Source of the DNA: Desulfuromonadaceae bacterium
GTDB taxonomy: Bacteria > Desulfobacterota > Desulfuromonadia > Desulfuromonadales > Geopsychrobacteraceae
Length of the DNA: 5,455 bases
Direction: 5' to 3'
Assembly: GCA_030639985.1 (NCBI GenBank)
Contig: DAOWKG010000151.1
Span: 1 to 5,455 of the forward strand
The notes beneath the pieces are model-generated. The model was given only the letters and a program-made list of their open reading frames with translations. It was not told the origin of the DNA and searched no databases. How positions within the stretch are numbered: position 1 is the first letter of the stretch; each line of letters begins with the position of its first letter. Of the stretch, positions 4,497 to 5,455 are shown piece after piece. The translations under genes were made by a program, and so were the position numbers.

Positions 4497-5455
4497 ATGG
4501 ACATACTGGCACTGAATTGTGGTAGCTCTTCGGTAAAATACCAGCTTTTTGACTGGAACAAAAATCAGGTTATTGCTAAAGGGATGGTCGAACGGGTAAC
4601 TATTGGCGATTCATACATTCTTCACGAAGTGCCTGGCCGGGAAACCTATCGGGAAGAGTACGAATGTCCTGATCATAAAACAGCAGTTCATTTAATTGTT
4701 AAAATTCTTACCGACGCCACCCACGGTGTTGTCGCCGATATGAGTAAAATTTCTGCTGTTGGTCACCGGGTTGTACATGGTGGCGAAAAGTTCGCTTCTT
4801 CTGTCCTTATTGACGACACGGTCCTTGATGCCATTAAAGAGGTCCAACATCTGGCGCCACTTCATAACCCCCCGAATATTGCCGGAATTGAAGCGGCTCA
4901 AGTCAACCTTCCCAATGTCCCCCATATCGCTATTTTCGATACGGCATTTCATCAGACGATTCCAGAAGCTGCCTACACCTACCCGCTACCTCAAGAATGG
5001 TACACAAAACACGGGGTACGCCGCTACGGTTTCCATGGTACCAGCCATCTCTATGTTTCCAAACGAGCTGCAGTGTTGCTGGATAAAAAACCAGAAGACT
5101 GCAATGTTATCACCATGCACATTGGTAACGGGGTTTCCCATGCGGCAATCAAAGGTGGTATTTCGGTTGACACTTCAATGGGACTTACCCCTTTAGAAGG
5201 TGCGGTAATGGGGACCCGCTGTGGCGATATTGACCCGGCAATTCCGGCCTTTATCATGGATCGGGAAAACCTGTCACCAAAAGAAATTGATAGCGTCATG
5301 AATAAAAAGTCGGGCATTCTGGGTATCACTGGCGAATTTACCGACCGGCGCGATGTAATTGAAGCAGCAGAAGCCGGTAATGAACGCTGCAAACTGGCAC
5401 TTGAAATTGAAGGCTATCGCCTCAAAAAATATATCGGTTCCTACTCTGCGGTACT
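4497..5455 (+). CDS. ackA: Acetate kinase (3' end beyond the window)
   Basis: The first 319 codons are present with no stop or frameshift; the family is about 400 residues, so roughly a fifth is missing at the right edge. The enzyme interconverts acetate + ATP and acetyl phosphate + ADP (EC 2.7.2.1) in the cytoplasm, working with phosphotransacetylase for acetate activation or acetyl-CoA disposal. The N-terminal signature MDILALNCGSSSVKY carries N7 and S10. R91 (GHRVVHGG), D148 (FDTAFH), H180 (GFHGTSH), N211 (HIGNG) and R241 (MGTRCGDIDP) fall at exactly the numbering of the well-studied Methanosarcina thermophila enzyme. The second signature is at about 228-247. AAAGGAG (4482-4488) lies 8 bases before the ATG. 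A pta gene downstream would be expected but cannot be seen. Confidence 0.97.
   Translation, partial: MDILALNCGSSSVKYQLFDWNKNQVIAKGMVERVTIGDSYILHEVPGRETYREEYECPDHKTAVHLIVKILTDATHGVVADMSKISAVGHRVVHGGEKFASSVLIDDTVLDAIKEVQHLAPLHNPPNIAGIEAAQVNLPNVPHIAIFDTAFHQTIPEAAYTYPLPQEWYTKHGVRRYGFHGTSHLYVSKRAAVLLDKKPEDCNVITMHIGNGVSHAAIKGGISVDTSMGLTPLEGAVMGTRCGDIDPAIPAFIMDRENLSPKEIDSVMNKKSGILGITGEFTDRRDVIEAAEAGNERCKLALEIEGYRLKKYIGSYSAV

Noticed and set aside
4692..4952. Minus-strand frame inside ackA, with similar ones at 5051-5392 and plus-strand 4759-5196
   Set aside because: They are shadows of the acetate kinase frame, which carries all family motifs continuously from 4497 to the window end.

Overview
The window looks like ordinary chromosome from a mesophilic anaerobic deltaproteobacterium. 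The Desulfuromonadales (Geobacter / Pelobacter / Desulfuromusa type) fit best. This is inferred from gene content: a CheX-like protein with GspE/MshE-type N-terminal repeats, an exported DUF1573 protein, an MJ0042 zinc-ribbon membrane protein, a 55-residue two-cluster ferredoxin and acetate kinase. Moderate GC, strong AGGAGG-type ribosome binding sites and AT-rich intergenic regions also fit. No rRNA, CRISPR array, transposase, integrase or phage gene is visible.

Layout. Positions 1-318 carry no gene I can support. They hold a possible small mobile-element relic with 12-bp inverted ends and the terminator of a leftward tRNA-Arg(CCG) at 319-395. A rightward two-gene unit follows: a CheX-like protein with four 29-residue helical repeats (504-1370), and a 56-residue glycine-rich membrane protein whose ATG directly abuts the preceding stop (1371-1541). 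Converging on it with a 10-bp gap is an exported DUF1573 protein (1552-2232, minus). Divergent from that is a second rightward unit: hypoxanthine phosphoribosyltransferase (2380-2919) and a zinc-ribbon, single-pass membrane protein (2966-3961). Its promoter region contains tandem extended -10 elements and a perfect 11-bp inverted repeat. After an 11-C homopolymer and a leftward terminator come a ferredoxin gene (4098-4265, minus) and, divergent from it, acetate kinase (4497 to the right edge, truncated by the window).

How the parts may work together. Acetate kinase and the ferredoxin are central to acetate and electron metabolism in this type of anaerobe. The phosphoribosyltransferase salvages purines. 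The CheX-like protein plus its small membrane partner is the least ordinary item: its repeat period of 29 residues equals that of the c-di-GMP-binding MshEN fold, and its CheX half lacks the usual catalytic Glu/Asn pattern. It may therefore be a signalling adaptor rather than a phosphatase; this is inference. I found no clear undescribed defence or mobile system. The best leads are that adaptor pair, the hpt operator-like repeat, and the direct repeats upstream of ackA.
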